This document shows, in pieces, positions 16,091 to 24,681 of a stretch of 64,000 bases of DNA (positions are counted from its first letter, which is position 1; every line of letters starts with the position of its first letter). The DNA comes from Mycobacteroides chelonae (GTDB lineage Bacteria > Actinomycetota > Actinomycetes > Mycobacteriales > Mycobacteriaceae), in the NCBI RefSeq assembly GCF_016767715.1, contig NZ_CP050145.1, forward strand, positions 558,001 through 622,000, read 5' to 3'. A program made the translations under genes and the position numbers. The notes under the pieces were generated by a model, which was not told the origin of the DNA, made no database searches, and saw only the letters and a program-made list of their open reading frames with translations.

Positions 16091-17350
16091 GTGGTGCACC
16101 CCAGCCTTCCCGCCGGTTTCGACTTCACCGACCCGGAGATCTACGCAGAACGGCTCCCGATCGAGGAGCTCAAGGAGCTACGGAAGACGGCTCCGATTTG
16201 GTGGCAGGAGCAGCCCGACGGCGTCGGCGGCTTCAATGACGGCGGGTATTGGGTCGTCTCCAAGCACAAGGACGTCAAGGAGGTGTCGCTGCGTAGCGAT
16301 GTCTTCTCCAGCTGGGAAAACACCGCCATCCCGCGGTTTCAGGATGACATCACCCGCGAGGCCATCGAGCTGCAGCGCTACGTGATGCTCAACATGGACG
16401 CCCCGCATCACACCCGGCTGCGCAAGATCATCTCCCGCGGTTTCACGCCCCGGGCGATCGGCCGGCTGCGCGACGAGCTGAACGAGCGCGCTCAGCAGAT
16501 CGCGAAGGCCGCCGCGGCGACCGGCTCGGGTGACTTCGTGGAGCAGGTGTCCTGCGAGCTGCCGTTGCAGGCCATCGCGGGTCTGCTCGGGGTGCCCATC
16601 GAGGACCGGGGCAAGCTCTTTAACTGGTCGAACGAGATGACCTCGTACGACGACCCCGAGTTCTCGCACATCGACCCGGCGGCATCGTCGATGGAGATCC
16701 TCGCCTACTCGATGGAGATGGCGAAGCAGAAGTCCGAGAATCCCGGCGAGGACATCGTGACCACCCTTATCAACGCCGAGGTTGAGGGCGAGGGCAAGCT
16801 CTCCGATGACGAGTTCGGCTTCTTCGTGATCATGCTCGCGGTGGCCGGCAACGAGACCTCACGCAACTCGATCACCCAGGGCATGATGGCCTTCACGCAG
16901 TTCCCGGAGCAGTGGGAGTTGTACAAGAAGGAGCGTCCGGAGACGGCGGCCGATGAGATTGTCCGTTGGGCAACACCGGTGACGTCTTTCCAGCGCACTG
17001 CGCTGGAGGACACCGAGCTTGGTGGTGTGAAGATCAAGAAGGGTCAGCGGGTGGTGATGATGTACCGCTCGGCCAACTTCGATGAAGAAGTCTTCGACGA
17101 TCCGTTCAGCTTCAATGTCATGCGTAACCCGAATCCGCACATGGGATTCGGTGGCAGCGGTGCGCATTTCTGCATCGGTGCGAACTTGGCGCGGCTGACG
17201 ATCAACCTGATGTTCAACGCCATCGCCGACCACATGCCCAACCTGGCTCCGGCCGGCGACCCGAAGCGACTGCAGTCTGGCTGGCTCAACGGCATCAAGC
17301 ACTGGCAGGTTGATTTCAACGGCGCCAGCGGTTGCCCGGTTCTGCACTAG
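16091..17350 (+). CDS. cyp125: CYP125A-type steroid C26/C27 monooxygenase
   Basis: 419-residue cytochrome P450 and the better match to M. tuberculosis CYP125A1 (Rv3545c), especially in the C-terminus LQSGWLNGIKHWQVDF. It oxidises the terminal methyl of the cholest-4-en-3-one side chain to the alcohol and then the acid. The GTG at 16091 follows TAGGAG. Features: I-helix AVAGNETSRNSITQG, EIVRW region, and heme loop FGGSGAHFCIGAN with its cysteine ligand. It heads an operon with fadE28, fadE29, chsH2, chsH1 and ltp2, the same order as in M. tuberculosis. It contains the 209-bp tract shared with the P450 at 13412. Confidence 0.92.
   Translation: MVHPSLPAGFDFTDPEIYAERLPIEELKELRKTAPIWWQEQPDGVGGFNDGGYWVVSKHKDVKEVSLRSDVFSSWENTAIPRFQDDITREAIELQRYVMLNMDAPHHTRLRKIISRGFTPRAIGRLRDELNERAQQIAKAAAATGSGDFVEQVSCELPLQAIAGLLGVPIEDRGKLFNWSNEMTSYDDPEFSHIDPAASSMEILAYSMEMAKQKSENPGEDIVTTLINAEVEGEGKLSDDEFGFFVIMLAVAGNETSRNSITQGMMAFTQFPEQWELYKKERPETAADEIVRWATPVTSFQRTALEDTELGGVKIKKGQRVVMMYRSANFDEEVFDDPFSFNVMRNPNPHMGFGGSGAHFCIGANLARLTINLMFNAIADHMPNLAPAGDPKRLQSGWLNGIKHWQVDFNGASGCPVLH
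16889..17097 (+). repeat. 209-bp tract identical between the two CYP125 genes (copy 2)
   Basis: Exact partner of 14207-14415 in the same orientation, 2682 bp away. As direct repeats, the pair could also recombine to delete fadA5 and fuse the two P450 genes. Confidence 0.95.
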
Positions 17351-17373
17351 CCATTCAAAAGGAAACGCACGCT

Positions 17374-18435
17374 ATGGATTTCGCTTTCGCGGAGGAGCAG
17401 CAGGCTGTCTCCGACGTGGTCGAAGCGGTACTTGCCGATCGGGAGTTCATCGGTGTGGTGCCCGAGGTTGGATATGACGACGGATTGTGGCAGTCGCTGG
17501 CCGCGAATGGGGTCCTGAGTCTTGCGCTGCCTGAACGGCTGGGCGGCGACGGACTGGGCCTGGCCGAAGTGTCGGTGGCGTTGCGCGTGCTCGGAAAGCA
17601 CGGCGCATTGACGCCGGCGCTGGCGACGCTCGGATTCGGCGTGGTTCCCCTGGTGGAGCTGGCCTCTGTCGAGCAACAGGACAGATTCTTCGACGGCGTC
17701 GGCTCCGGTTCGATCCTCACCGCGGCCCTCGATGAGCCAGGGTCCGCGCTGCCCTCGTCGCCCTCGGTTTCCGCCGTGCGCGACGGTTCCTCGTTGGTGT
17801 TGAACGGTCGCAAGATCGGCGTTCTACATGCTGCCGAGGCAAATTGGATACTTGTCACCACCGACAACGGCGTCGTTGTGGTGGCACCCAACACCCCGGG
17901 AGTGACGATCACCCGGACGCCTACGGCCAGTAAAGCCGCCGAATACGCGGTGACCTTCGCCGATGCCTCGGTACCCGATTCGGATGTGTTGGGCGGGTCT
18001 GTTGAGCGTGTGAACGAGCTCGCCTTGGCGGCGGTCGGTTCCTATGCGGACGGATTGGTCTCTGGCGCCCTGCGCCTGACCGCCGATCACGTGTCCAACC
18101 GGGTGCAGTTCGGCAAGCCACTGGCTACCTTCCAAGCGGTTTCGCAGCAGCTGGCAGACGTGTATGTGGTCTCGCGCACGCTGAATCTCGGTGTCACGTC
18201 TGCGGTATGGCGTCTCTCTGCCGGGCTTGACGCGACGGAGGATCTGGACGTCGTGGCGTTCTGGATGGCCGCGGAAGCGCAGCGAGTCATGCAGATCTGT
18301 CATCACCTGCATGGTGGTCTGGGCGTCGACATCACCTACCCGATGAACCGCTACTACTCGACCATCAAGGACCTGAGTCGTCTGGTGGGTGGGTCCTCCG
18401 AGCGCCTCGACGTTCTCGCTGCGGCCCAGGTTTAG
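17374..18435 (+). CDS. fadE28: FadE28 (ChsE1), acyl-CoA dehydrogenase subunit
   Basis: 353-residue acyl-CoA dehydrogenase-like protein with the ATG at 17374 (MDFAFAEEQQAVSD). Known role of the counterpart Rv3544c: with FadE29 it forms the alpha2beta2 ChsE1-ChsE2 dehydrogenase, which desaturates the 3-carbon side chain of 3-oxo-pregn-4-ene-20-carboxyl-CoA. In such heteromeric enzymes the subunits share flavin and catalytic sites, and this one shows a weaker middle domain than FadE29. Its C-terminus HHLHGGLGVDITYPMNRYYS fits the family. It lies between cyp125 (23 bp) and fadE29 (9 bp). Confidence 0.9.
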   Translation: MDFAFAEEQQAVSDVVEAVLADREFIGVVPEVGYDDGLWQSLAANGVLSLALPERLGGDGLGLAEVSVALRVLGKHGALTPALATLGFGVVPLVELASVEQQDRFFDGVGSGSILTAALDEPGSALPSSPSVSAVRDGSSLVLNGRKIGVLHAAEANWILVTTDNGVVVVAPNTPGVTITRTPTASKAAEYAVTFADASVPDSDVLGGSVERVNELALAAVGSYADGLVSGALRLTADHVSNRVQFGKPLATFQAVSQQLADVYVVSRTLNLGVTSAVWRLSAGLDATEDLDVVAFWMAAEAQRVMQICHHLHGGLGVDITYPMNRYYSTIKDLSRLVGGSSERLDVLAAAQV

Positions 18436-18444
18436 GAGCCAGTG

Positions 18445-19608
18445 ATGCTGATAGATCTCACGCCGGAACAGGCGAAGTTGCAAAGCGATCTGCGACAGTA
18501 CTTTTCGAATCTGGTTACTGCCGATGAGACGCGCGAGATGATGGTCGACCGCCACGGCTCATCCTATGAGGCAGTGGTGCGGCGGATGGGTCAGGATGGC
18601 TGGCTCGGCGTGGGCTGGCCGAAGGAGTACGGCGGGCACGGATTCGGTCCGCTGGAGCAGCAGATCTTCATGAACGAGGTCATGCGGGCGGACGTGCCGA
18701 TGCCGTTGGTGACGCTGCAAACCGTCGGTCCGACTCTGCAGAAGTACGGGACCGAAGTGCAGAAGAAGAAGTTTCTGCCCGGAATCCTCGCGGGTGAAAT
18801 ACATTTCGCCATCGGATATACCGAACCGGAAGCCGGGACAGACTTGGCGTCGTTGCGTACCACCGCGGTACGCGATGGCGATCACTACATCGTCAACGGG
18901 CAGAAGATCTTCACCACCGGTGCCCACCAGGCCCAGTACATCTGGTTGGCCTGCAGGACAGACTCGGATGCGCCCAAGCACAAGGGAATCTCGATTCTCA
19001 TCGTCGATACCAAGGACCCGGGCTACTCATGGACCCCGATCATCACCAACGATGGTGCGCACCACACCAACGCCACCTACTACTCGGACGTGCGGGTTCC
19101 GGTGGACATGCTGGTGGGTGAAGAGAACTTGGGATGGAAGCTCATCACCACTCAGCTGAACCATGAGCGGGTTTCGCTCGGACCGTCCGGCCGGATCGCG
19201 GGTATGTACGACCGCGTCTACGAATGGGCCGCCAAGCCGGGACACGACGGTGTGGCGCCGCTGGCGCATGAGGATGTGCGCCGGGTTCTGGGCGAGATGA
19301 AGGCCGTGTGGCGCCTCAACGAGCTACTCAACTGGCAGGTGGCCTCGTCGGGTGATGACATCAGCATGGCCGATGCTGCCGCAACAAAGATCCTTGCCAC
19401 TGAATGGATTCAGAAGCTCGGCCGGTTGAGTGAGGGTGTCGTGGGGCGCTATGGAGACCCCGCCGACGCGAACACTGCCGAGACCCTCGAATGGCTGGAC
19501 GCTCAGACCAAGCGCCACCTGGTGATCACGTTCGGTGGCGGTGTGAACGAGGTGATGCGCGAGATGGTCGCGACGGCTGGTCTGGGTACTCCCAGGGTGC
19601 CGCGGTGA
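18445..19608 (+). CDS. fadE29: FadE29 (ChsE2), acyl-CoA dehydrogenase subunit
   Basis: 387-residue acyl-CoA dehydrogenase, partner of FadE28. Motifs include FAIGYTEPEAGTDLASLRT (flavin/substrate loop), IVNGQKIFTTGAHQAQY and EENLGWKLITTQLNHERV. The C-terminal VITFGGGVNEVMREMVA replaces the usual GGxNEI-type ending, as in the M. tuberculosis subunit. I preferred the ATG at 18445, though a GTG three bases earlier is also possible. Tight operon spacing to fadE28 supports co-assembly of the heterotetramer. Confidence 0.9.
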   Translation: MLIDLTPEQAKLQSDLRQYFSNLVTADETREMMVDRHGSSYEAVVRRMGQDGWLGVGWPKEYGGHGFGPLEQQIFMNEVMRADVPMPLVTLQTVGPTLQKYGTEVQKKKFLPGILAGEIHFAIGYTEPEAGTDLASLRTTAVRDGDHYIVNGQKIFTTGAHQAQYIWLACRTDSDAPKHKGISILIVDTKDPGYSWTPIITNDGAHHTNATYYSDVRVPVDMLVGEENLGWKLITTQLNHERVSLGPSGRIAGMYDRVYEWAAKPGHDGVAPLAHEDVRRVLGEMKAVWRLNELLNWQVASSGDDISMADAAATKILATEWIQKLGRLSEGVVGRYGDPADANTAETLEWLDAQTKRHLVITFGGGVNEVMREMVATAGLGTPRVPR

Positions 19609-19636
19609 TGAAGGCTTGCGCGAAGAACGGACAATC

Positions 19637-20587
19637 ATGAGCGTCGTGGATATTCAGGACGGCTTCGCCGAGATCAAGGCCGCCGGACCCAGCGCCCCCC
19701 GTCTGGCGCGCGATCCGGTGAATCAGGCCATGATCAACAACTGGGTTGAGGCGATGGGGGACCGCAACCCGATCTACGTCGACGAGGACGCCGCGAAGGC
19801 CGCCGGGCATTCCGGTATCGTCGCGCCGCCCGCGATGGCGCAGGTGTGGACCATGGCCGGGTTGTACGGCGAGCGCTCGGGAGACGACCCGCTGGGCCGG
19901 GTGATGGAGCTGCTCGATTCGGCGGGTTACCAGTCGGTGGTCGCCACCAACTACGAGCAGATCTATCACCGCTATCTGCAACTGGGCGAGCAGGTCACCA
20001 CCACCAATGAGGTGACCGAGGTCTTCGGGCCGAAGCAGACCGCGCTCGGCGAGAGCTGGTTTATCAACATCCACGCCGAATGGCATGTGGGCGATGAGCT
20101 CGTCAATGAAATGAACTGGCGCATCATGAAGTTCCGGCCGGGCGCTAAGAAGTCGGCCGAGGTGCCAGATGATCTCGATCCTTCGAAGCTGATGCGTCCG
20201 TCCTGGTCGAGGGATAGCGCGTACTTCTGGGAGGGCGTCGCGGCCCATGAACTGCGGTTGCAGAAGCGGCCCGATGGGTCGTTGCAGCATCCGCCCGTAC
20301 CCGCTGTGTGGCAGGACAAAGACGCTCCGATCGAGTACCAGGTGTCCAGTGGGCATGGCACGGTGTTCAGCTACGTGGTGCATCACGCCCCTCAGGTGCC
20401 TGGTCGCACACTGCCTTTCGTGATCGCGCTGGTGGAGCTTGAAGAGGGTGTTCGGATGCTGGGCGAGCTTCGAGGGGTATCGCCCGACGATGTTCAGATC
20501 GGGTTGCCGGTTCAGGTGACATATCTGGACTTCCCCGCCGAGGGGGAGAGCCCGGCATGGACTCTGTATGCCTGGGAGGCAAAGTGA
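19637..20587 (+). CDS. chsH2: ChsH2, MaoC-like and DUF35 subunit
   Basis: 316-residue two-domain protein like Rv3542c (ChsH2). The N-terminal hot-dog/MaoC-like half (for example NNWVEAMGDRNPIYVDEDAA) pairs with ChsH1 to hydrate the enoyl-CoA formed by FadE28/FadE29. The C-terminal half (from about residue 185; LPFVIALVELEEGVRMLGEL) is the DUF35 OB-fold domain, which docks the Ltp2 aldolase. The ATG at 19637 begins MSVVDIQDGF. The gene ends in a 4-bp overlap with chsH1 (GTGA), so subunits are made together. Confidence 0.9.
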   Translation: MSVVDIQDGFAEIKAAGPSAPRLARDPVNQAMINNWVEAMGDRNPIYVDEDAAKAAGHSGIVAPPAMAQVWTMAGLYGERSGDDPLGRVMELLDSAGYQSVVATNYEQIYHRYLQLGEQVTTTNEVTEVFGPKQTALGESWFINIHAEWHVGDELVNEMNWRIMKFRPGAKKSAEVPDDLDPSKLMRPSWSRDSAYFWEGVAAHELRLQKRPDGSLQHPPVPAVWQDKDAPIEYQVSSGHGTVFSYVVHHAPQVPGRTLPFVIALVELEEGVRMLGELRGVSPDDVQIGLPVQVTYLDFPAEGESPAWTLYAWEAK

Positions 20588-20976
20588 CCACCGTTGGCGA
20601 GAAGCTGCCCGAGCTGAAACTTGAGGGCACTCCGACGTTCATCGTGTCGACCGCGCTGGCCACGCGTGACTTCCAGGACGTGCATCATGACCGTGACCTG
20701 GCGCAGGCGAAGGGGTCCAAGGACATCTTCATCAACATCCTGTCCGACACCGGTCTGGTCGAGCGATTCGTCACCGACTGGGCCGGACCTTCGGCTCGGG
20801 TGAAATCGATTTCGCTGCGTTTGGGTGTGCCGTGGTACGCCTACGACACCACGGTGTTCTCCGGCGAGGTGACCGCCGTCGATGACGGCGTCGTGGAAGT
20901 GGATGTGGTGGGCAACAACAGCCTGGGTGCGCATGTCACCGCCAAGGTCAAGCTGACGATCGGAGCAAGCGCGTGA
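20584..20976 (+). CDS. chsH1: ChsH1, MaoC-family enoyl-CoA hydratase subunit
   Basis: 130-residue single hot-dog domain protein like Rv3541c. The hydratase-2 type Asp/His pair is visible in ATRDFQDVHHDRDLAQ, and the fold continues with DIFINILSDTGLVERF. It works as a heteromer with ChsH2. The GTG at 20584 overlaps the chsH2 stop, and its own stop overlaps the ltp2 GTG, so three genes are chained by GTGA overlaps. A longer reading from an ATG at 20557 would lie fully inside chsH2 and is unlikely. Confidence 0.9.
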   Translation: MTTVGEKLPELKLEGTPTFIVSTALATRDFQDVHHDRDLAQAKGSKDIFINILSDTGLVERFVTDWAGPSARVKSISLRLGVPWYAYDTTVFSGEVTAVDDGVVEVDVVGNNSLGAHVTAKVKLTIGASA

Positions 20977-22133
20977 GCTTGTCGGGTAAGGCCGCTATTG
21001 CCGGTATCGGTGCCACCGACTTCTCGAAGAAGTCGGGCCGATCCGAGTTGAGGTTGGCGGCCGAGGCGGTGCTCGATGCGTTGACGGATGCCGGTTTGTC
21101 TCCCGACGAAGTCGACGGCCTGGTGACCTTCACCATGGACTCGAACCTGGAGACCGCGGTCGCGCGTTCGACGGGCATCGGCGAGCTGAAGTTCTTCAGC
21201 CAGATCGGCTATGGCGGTGGCGCGGCTGCGGCGACGGTGCAGCAGGCCGCATTGGCGGTCGCTGCCGGTGTCGCAGAGGTGGTCGTCGCGTACCGGGCCT
21301 TTAATGAGCGCTCGGAGTTCAGGTTCGGTCAGGTGATGACGGGACTGAGTTCGACCGCCGACTCGCGAGGCGTTGAGTACAGCTGGTCGTACCCGCACGG
21401 GCTGAGTACGCCGGCCGCCTCGGTGGCGATGATCGCTCGCCGGTATATGCACGAATACGGTGCCACCAGTGCCGATTTCGGTGCGGTGTCGGTGGCGGAC
21501 CGTAAGCATGCGGCCACCAATCCGAAGGCATTCTTCTACGGCAAGCCGATCACCATTGAGGACCACCAGAATTCGCGGATGATCGCCGATCCGGTGCGAC
21601 TGCTGGACTGTTGCCAAGAGAGCGATGGTGGGGTGGCGATCGTCGTGACGACACCGGAGAGGGCCAAGGATCTCAAGAACCGGCCGGTGGTCATCGAGGC
21701 GGCCGCGCAGGGGTCCGGCGACGACCAGTTCACCATGTACTCGTACTACCGGGACGAGTTGGGATTACCCGAGATGGGACTCGTCGGTCGGCAGCTCTGG
21801 GACCAGTCCGGCTTGACGCCCAACGATATTCAGACCGCGATCCTGTATGACCACTTCACGCCGTACACCTTGTTGCAGCTCGAAGAACTCGGCTTCTGCG
21901 GCACGGGCGAGGCCAAGGACTTCATCGCCAACGGTGCCATCGAACTGGGCGGAAAGCTGCCGATCAACACACACGGTGGTCAGCTCGGCGAGGCCTACAT
22001 CCACGGTATGAACGGCATCGCTGAGGGCGTGCGTCAGCTGCGAGGAACCTCGGTGAACCAGGTGCCCAATGTCGAGCACGTGCTCGTCACAGCGGGCACC
22101 GGTGTGCCGACGTCCGGCCTCATCCTGGGATAG
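20973..22133 (+). CDS. ltp2: Ltp2, side-chain retro-aldolase
   Basis: 386-residue thiolase-superfamily protein of the lipid-transfer-protein type, the same length as Rv3540c. Known role: a retro-aldol cleavage that removes the last three side-chain carbons as propionyl-CoA and leaves androstenedione-type C19 product, in complex with the ChsH2 DUF35 domain. Family segments: IGATDFSKKSGRSELRLA, YGGGAAAATVQQAALAV, and the C-terminal NTHGGQLGEAYIHGMNGI. Ltp2 proteins lack the thiolase nucleophile cysteine and use tyrosines. It is the last gene of the operon and converges with the amidase gene. Confidence 0.9.
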   Translation: MSLSGKAAIAGIGATDFSKKSGRSELRLAAEAVLDALTDAGLSPDEVDGLVTFTMDSNLETAVARSTGIGELKFFSQIGYGGGAAAATVQQAALAVAAGVAEVVVAYRAFNERSEFRFGQVMTGLSSTADSRGVEYSWSYPHGLSTPAASVAMIARRYMHEYGATSADFGAVSVADRKHAATNPKAFFYGKPITIEDHQNSRMIADPVRLLDCCQESDGGVAIVVTTPERAKDLKNRPVVIEAAAQGSGDDQFTMYSYYRDELGLPEMGLVGRQLWDQSGLTPNDIQTAILYDHFTPYTLLQLEELGFCGTGEAKDFIANGAIELGGKLPINTHGGQLGEAYIHGMNGIAEGVRQLRGTSVNQVPNVEHVLVTAGTGVPTSGLILG

Positions 22134-22138
22134 CCGGC

Positions 22139-22921
22139 TCAGCTCAGAAACCTGGCGATGCCTTGCGCGATAGCCGCTGCCAGACGCGCCTGGCCGTCCG
22201 CACTGGACAGCATCGCGGCGTCGTCGCTGTTCTTCATGTTTCCGCACTCGATGAGGATCGCCGGGTACTGAGCCAGGTTCAACCCGGCCAGGTCGGAACG
22301 TCCATACAGACCATCGTTTCCGCGGTAGGTCGACGGCTGGAATCCCGAGGCCTTGAGCTGATCGCGCATGGTGCTGGCCAAGCGCAACGAGGGACCTCCT
22401 TGCGCTTCATTGATCGGTGGGTTCGAGTAGTTGACGTGGAATCCCCGGCCATCCCGGGGGCCGCCATCGGCGTGAATGCTGACGATGGCGTGGGGCCTGA
22501 ACGAGTTTCCGGTGGCAGCGCGCTCGTCGATGCACGGCCCGAGCGCGTTGTCATTGCCACGAGACAATGCGGTGCGAACACCGGCCACGGTGAGGGCCTG
22601 CCGGATGTGCAACACCACATTCCAGTTGAAGGTATGTTCTGGAAAACCTGAATCGGTTGCGGTGCCGCTGGTCTGGCAGTCCTTGGTGCGTCCCCGGCCG
22701 TCACTGACCTGCCGGGTGATTGAGCGGTCGTTGGCGCCGTTGTGCCCGGGGTCGAGGAAGACGATCTTTCCCGCGATGGGAGATTCCGCGTGGGCCAGGG
22801 CCGTGGTGGACAGCACGGCCGGCATGCTGAGTAGGACGGGCACGCTCGAGGCGTACTTGAGGACGTCGCGTCGCGAGAGGCAGCGGGACCGCTTGGCGGG
22901 ACCGCACGGGGTGGTCTGCAC
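22139..22921 (-). CDS. ami1: N-acetylmuramoyl-L-alanine amidase, Ami1 type, with Tat-like signal
   Basis: About 260 residues from the GTG at 22921. Amidase_3 zinc peptidoglycan amidase close to M. tuberculosis Ami1 (Rv3717), which cuts stem peptides from MurNAc during septal cell-wall turnover. The zinc ligands and catalytic Glu are visible in VFLDPGHNGAND, FPEHTFNW, IVSIHADGGP and LIECGNMKN. The N-terminus has SRRDVLKYASSVPVLLSMPA, a twin-arginine plus hydrophobic segment ending in AHA. The start is uncertain, because the reading frame remains open about 250 bp further upstream without a clear ribosome site. M. tuberculosis does not have this gene inside the cholesterol cluster. Confidence 0.82.
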   Translation of the reverse strand: MQTTPCGPAKRSRCLSRRDVLKYASSVPVLLSMPAVLSTTALAHAESPIAGKIVFLDPGHNGANDRSITRQVSDGRGRTKDCQTSGTATDSGFPEHTFNWNVVLHIRQALTVAGVRTALSRGNDNALGPCIDERAATGNSFRPHAIVSIHADGGPRDGRGFHVNYSNPPINEAQGGPSLRLASTMRDQLKASGFQPSTYRGNDGLYGRSDLAGLNLAQYPAILIECGNMKNSDDAAMLSSADGQARLAAAIAQGIARFLS

Positions 22922-23046
22922 GCCGGAAAGGTAGGCCCCGAACCTGGGATTTGAGAACCCGACATGTGGCTCGGTTGAACTGTGACCGAGACGAGACCGT
23001 ATCGCAGTCACAGCTTTCTGACAGAAACCGCGGCGATGCTTGCCCA

Positions 23047-23805
23047 GTGACTCAATCAAAGGCCGCCACTGCGACAGGCGTATTGACCCGCCTGCGCAAG
23101 GATGTCGTCGAGACCTTCCGGCCGCCGCGTCGGTGGCTCGAGGGATTGGGTCTGAACCTCGCCCTGGCAATCGCCTATCTGATCATCTGGCAGCCGATTG
23201 CCCAACATGGGCGCAAACGCGACTGGGCGCTGCTGATCGGCCTGTACTTCGCGATGTTCATCTTCGCCGATGTGTCGGTGACCAACATGCTGGGTCTGGA
23301 TGCCGATCGAGTCAGGCACGTGCTGCGGGGACATCGATCGCTTCTGTACGTCTTGCTGGTCAAGAACATCGCGCTGTTTCTTGTCGCCGGGCTGCCGACG
23401 CTCATCCTGACGGCTTTCTTGACCATCCACCGGCAGCAGGCAACCCAAACCGCGATCACCGTGCCCGATGTGGGCGTACACATCGTCAGCTGGCTTGGTC
23501 TGGGCAATCTGGTCTCGGTACTGCTGCCGATGGTGACGCGCCCGTTGCGCGAGCGGTGGCGGCAACGAGGGGACGTTCCAGCCACGGCGGGATGGCTCTT
23601 TTATCTAGCTCTACCGTACGGCGTCTACTACCTCGTTGCGCCGGTTGGAGGTATCCCTCGAGCCATCTTCGGGCGCAACGTTTTCCACTCCATGCCGCTC
23701 ACCGAACGATCCCTACTGGAACTCGGCTTGGGCGTCGCCGTCTGGAGCATGGGCACCGCGCTGGCCCTGGGGGTGTACCGCTACCGCGGAATACGTTGGT
23801 ACTAG
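23047..23805 (+). CDS. Polytopic membrane protein, unknown function
   Basis: 252 residues from the GTG at 23047. A basic N-terminal region (about 35 residues) is followed by six or so hydrophobic helices, such as LNLALAIAYLIIWQPIA, WALLIGLYFAMFIFADVS, YVLLVKNIALFLVAGLPTLI and the C-terminal LGLGVAVWSMGTALALGVY. The shape could suit a membrane subunit of an ABC-type exporter, but no ATPase gene is next to it and I do not recognise the family. It is divergent from the amidase and converges with chsH3, so it is not in an operon with steroid genes. Confidence 0.65.
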   Translation: MTQSKAATATGVLTRLRKDVVETFRPPRRWLEGLGLNLALAIAYLIIWQPIAQHGRKRDWALLIGLYFAMFIFADVSVTNMLGLDADRVRHVLRGHRSLLYVLLVKNIALFLVAGLPTLILTAFLTIHRQQATQTAITVPDVGVHIVSWLGLGNLVSVLLPMVTRPLRERWRQRGDVPATAGWLFYLALPYGVYYLVAPVGGIPRAIFGRNVFHSMPLTERSLLELGLGVAVWSMGTALALGVYRYRGIRWY

Positions 23806-23814
23806 GGCGTCGGG

Positions 23815-24672
23815 CTAGGTGTAGGTGAGCTCCACGTCTGCGAGCGCGGCGGCATCCTCACGTTCGGCCACGACAGCCGAGATCAGCAGCTTGCCGTCTT
23901 CCTTCCAGATGCGGGTCTTGAGGGTCTCGCCCGGGAACACCACACCCGCGAACTTCGCGGCATACGACGTCACCCGCGAGGCATCCCCGTCGAGTGCGGA
24001 GTCAACCGCCGCCTTGCACACCACGCCGTAGCTGCACAGCCCGTGCAGGATCGGGCGGGGGAATCCGGCCGCCGCCGCGAAGGCAGGGTCGGAATGCAGC
24101 GGGTTGCGGTCACCGCAGAGCCGGTACAGCAGCGCCTGCTGCGGCAGGATGTGCGTCGAGACCTCAATGTCGGGCGTGCGGTCGGGAGTGCCGCCGGCGG
24201 CGGAGGGCCCTCTCTCGCCGCCGAAGCCACCCTCGCCACGTGCGAAGATCGACCGGCGGATCGTCCAGAGCGGTCCCTGGTCATCGGAAGTCGTTGTCTC
24301 CGTGACGATGACGGCTGCCTTGCCCTTATCCCAGATCTCCACGACCTTGCCCTCGGAGCGGGCCGAACCCGCGGGCGGCAAGGGACGGTGCGCAGTCACC
24401 TGCTCGGTGCCGTGCAGGATCTTGGCTAGGTCGATCTCGATACCCGGGAATGACACCTTGGGTGGCTCCACCGCGTGGAAGCCCGAGGCCACGGTCGCGA
24501 ACGTCGGCAGCACTTGCGGAGTCTTGTCCTGCAGGTAGCGCAGCTCGGTCTCGCTCACCGGGTCGGCGCCCGCACCGATGGCCAGGTGATACAGCTGCAC
24601 ATCGGATGCGGTCCACGAGAATTCTGCGGGCTCGACAGCAGCGCCCAGAGCGATATCGACGTTGATAGGCAT
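23815..24672 (-). CDS. chsH3: ChsH3-like enoyl-CoA hydratase (Rv3538 type)
   Basis: 285-residue double hot-dog hydratase of the MaoC/hydratase-2 family, as in peroxisomal MFE-2. The catalytic Asp/His motif is CGDRNPLHSDPAFAAAAGFP around residue 192, with ILHGLCSYGVVCKA next to it. It matches Rv3538, formerly annotated as a 17-beta-HSD/dehydratase and now assigned as the side-chain hydratase ChsH3. It is followed by kstD upstream in the same orientation with a 9-bp gap, giving a kstD-chsH3 operon as in M. tuberculosis Rv3537-Rv3538. Confidence 0.87.
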   Translation of the reverse strand: MPINVDIALGAAVEPAEFSWTASDVQLYHLAIGAGADPVSETELRYLQDKTPQVLPTFATVASGFHAVEPPKVSFPGIEIDLAKILHGTEQVTAHRPLPPAGSARSEGKVVEIWDKGKAAVIVTETTTSDDQGPLWTIRRSIFARGEGGFGGERGPSAAGGTPDRTPDIEVSTHILPQQALLYRLCGDRNPLHSDPAFAAAAGFPRPILHGLCSYGVVCKAAVDSALDGDASRVTSYAAKFAGVVFPGETLKTRIWKEDGKLLISAVVAEREDAAALADVELTYT

Positions 24673-24681
24673 GAGCTGACC

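Noticed and set aside
22976..23010. CTGTGAC...GTCACAG inverted repeat in the amidase/membrane-protein gap as a CRP site
   Set aside because: The spacer is about 20 bases, whereas mycobacterial CRP sites have six (TGTGAnnnnnnTCACA).
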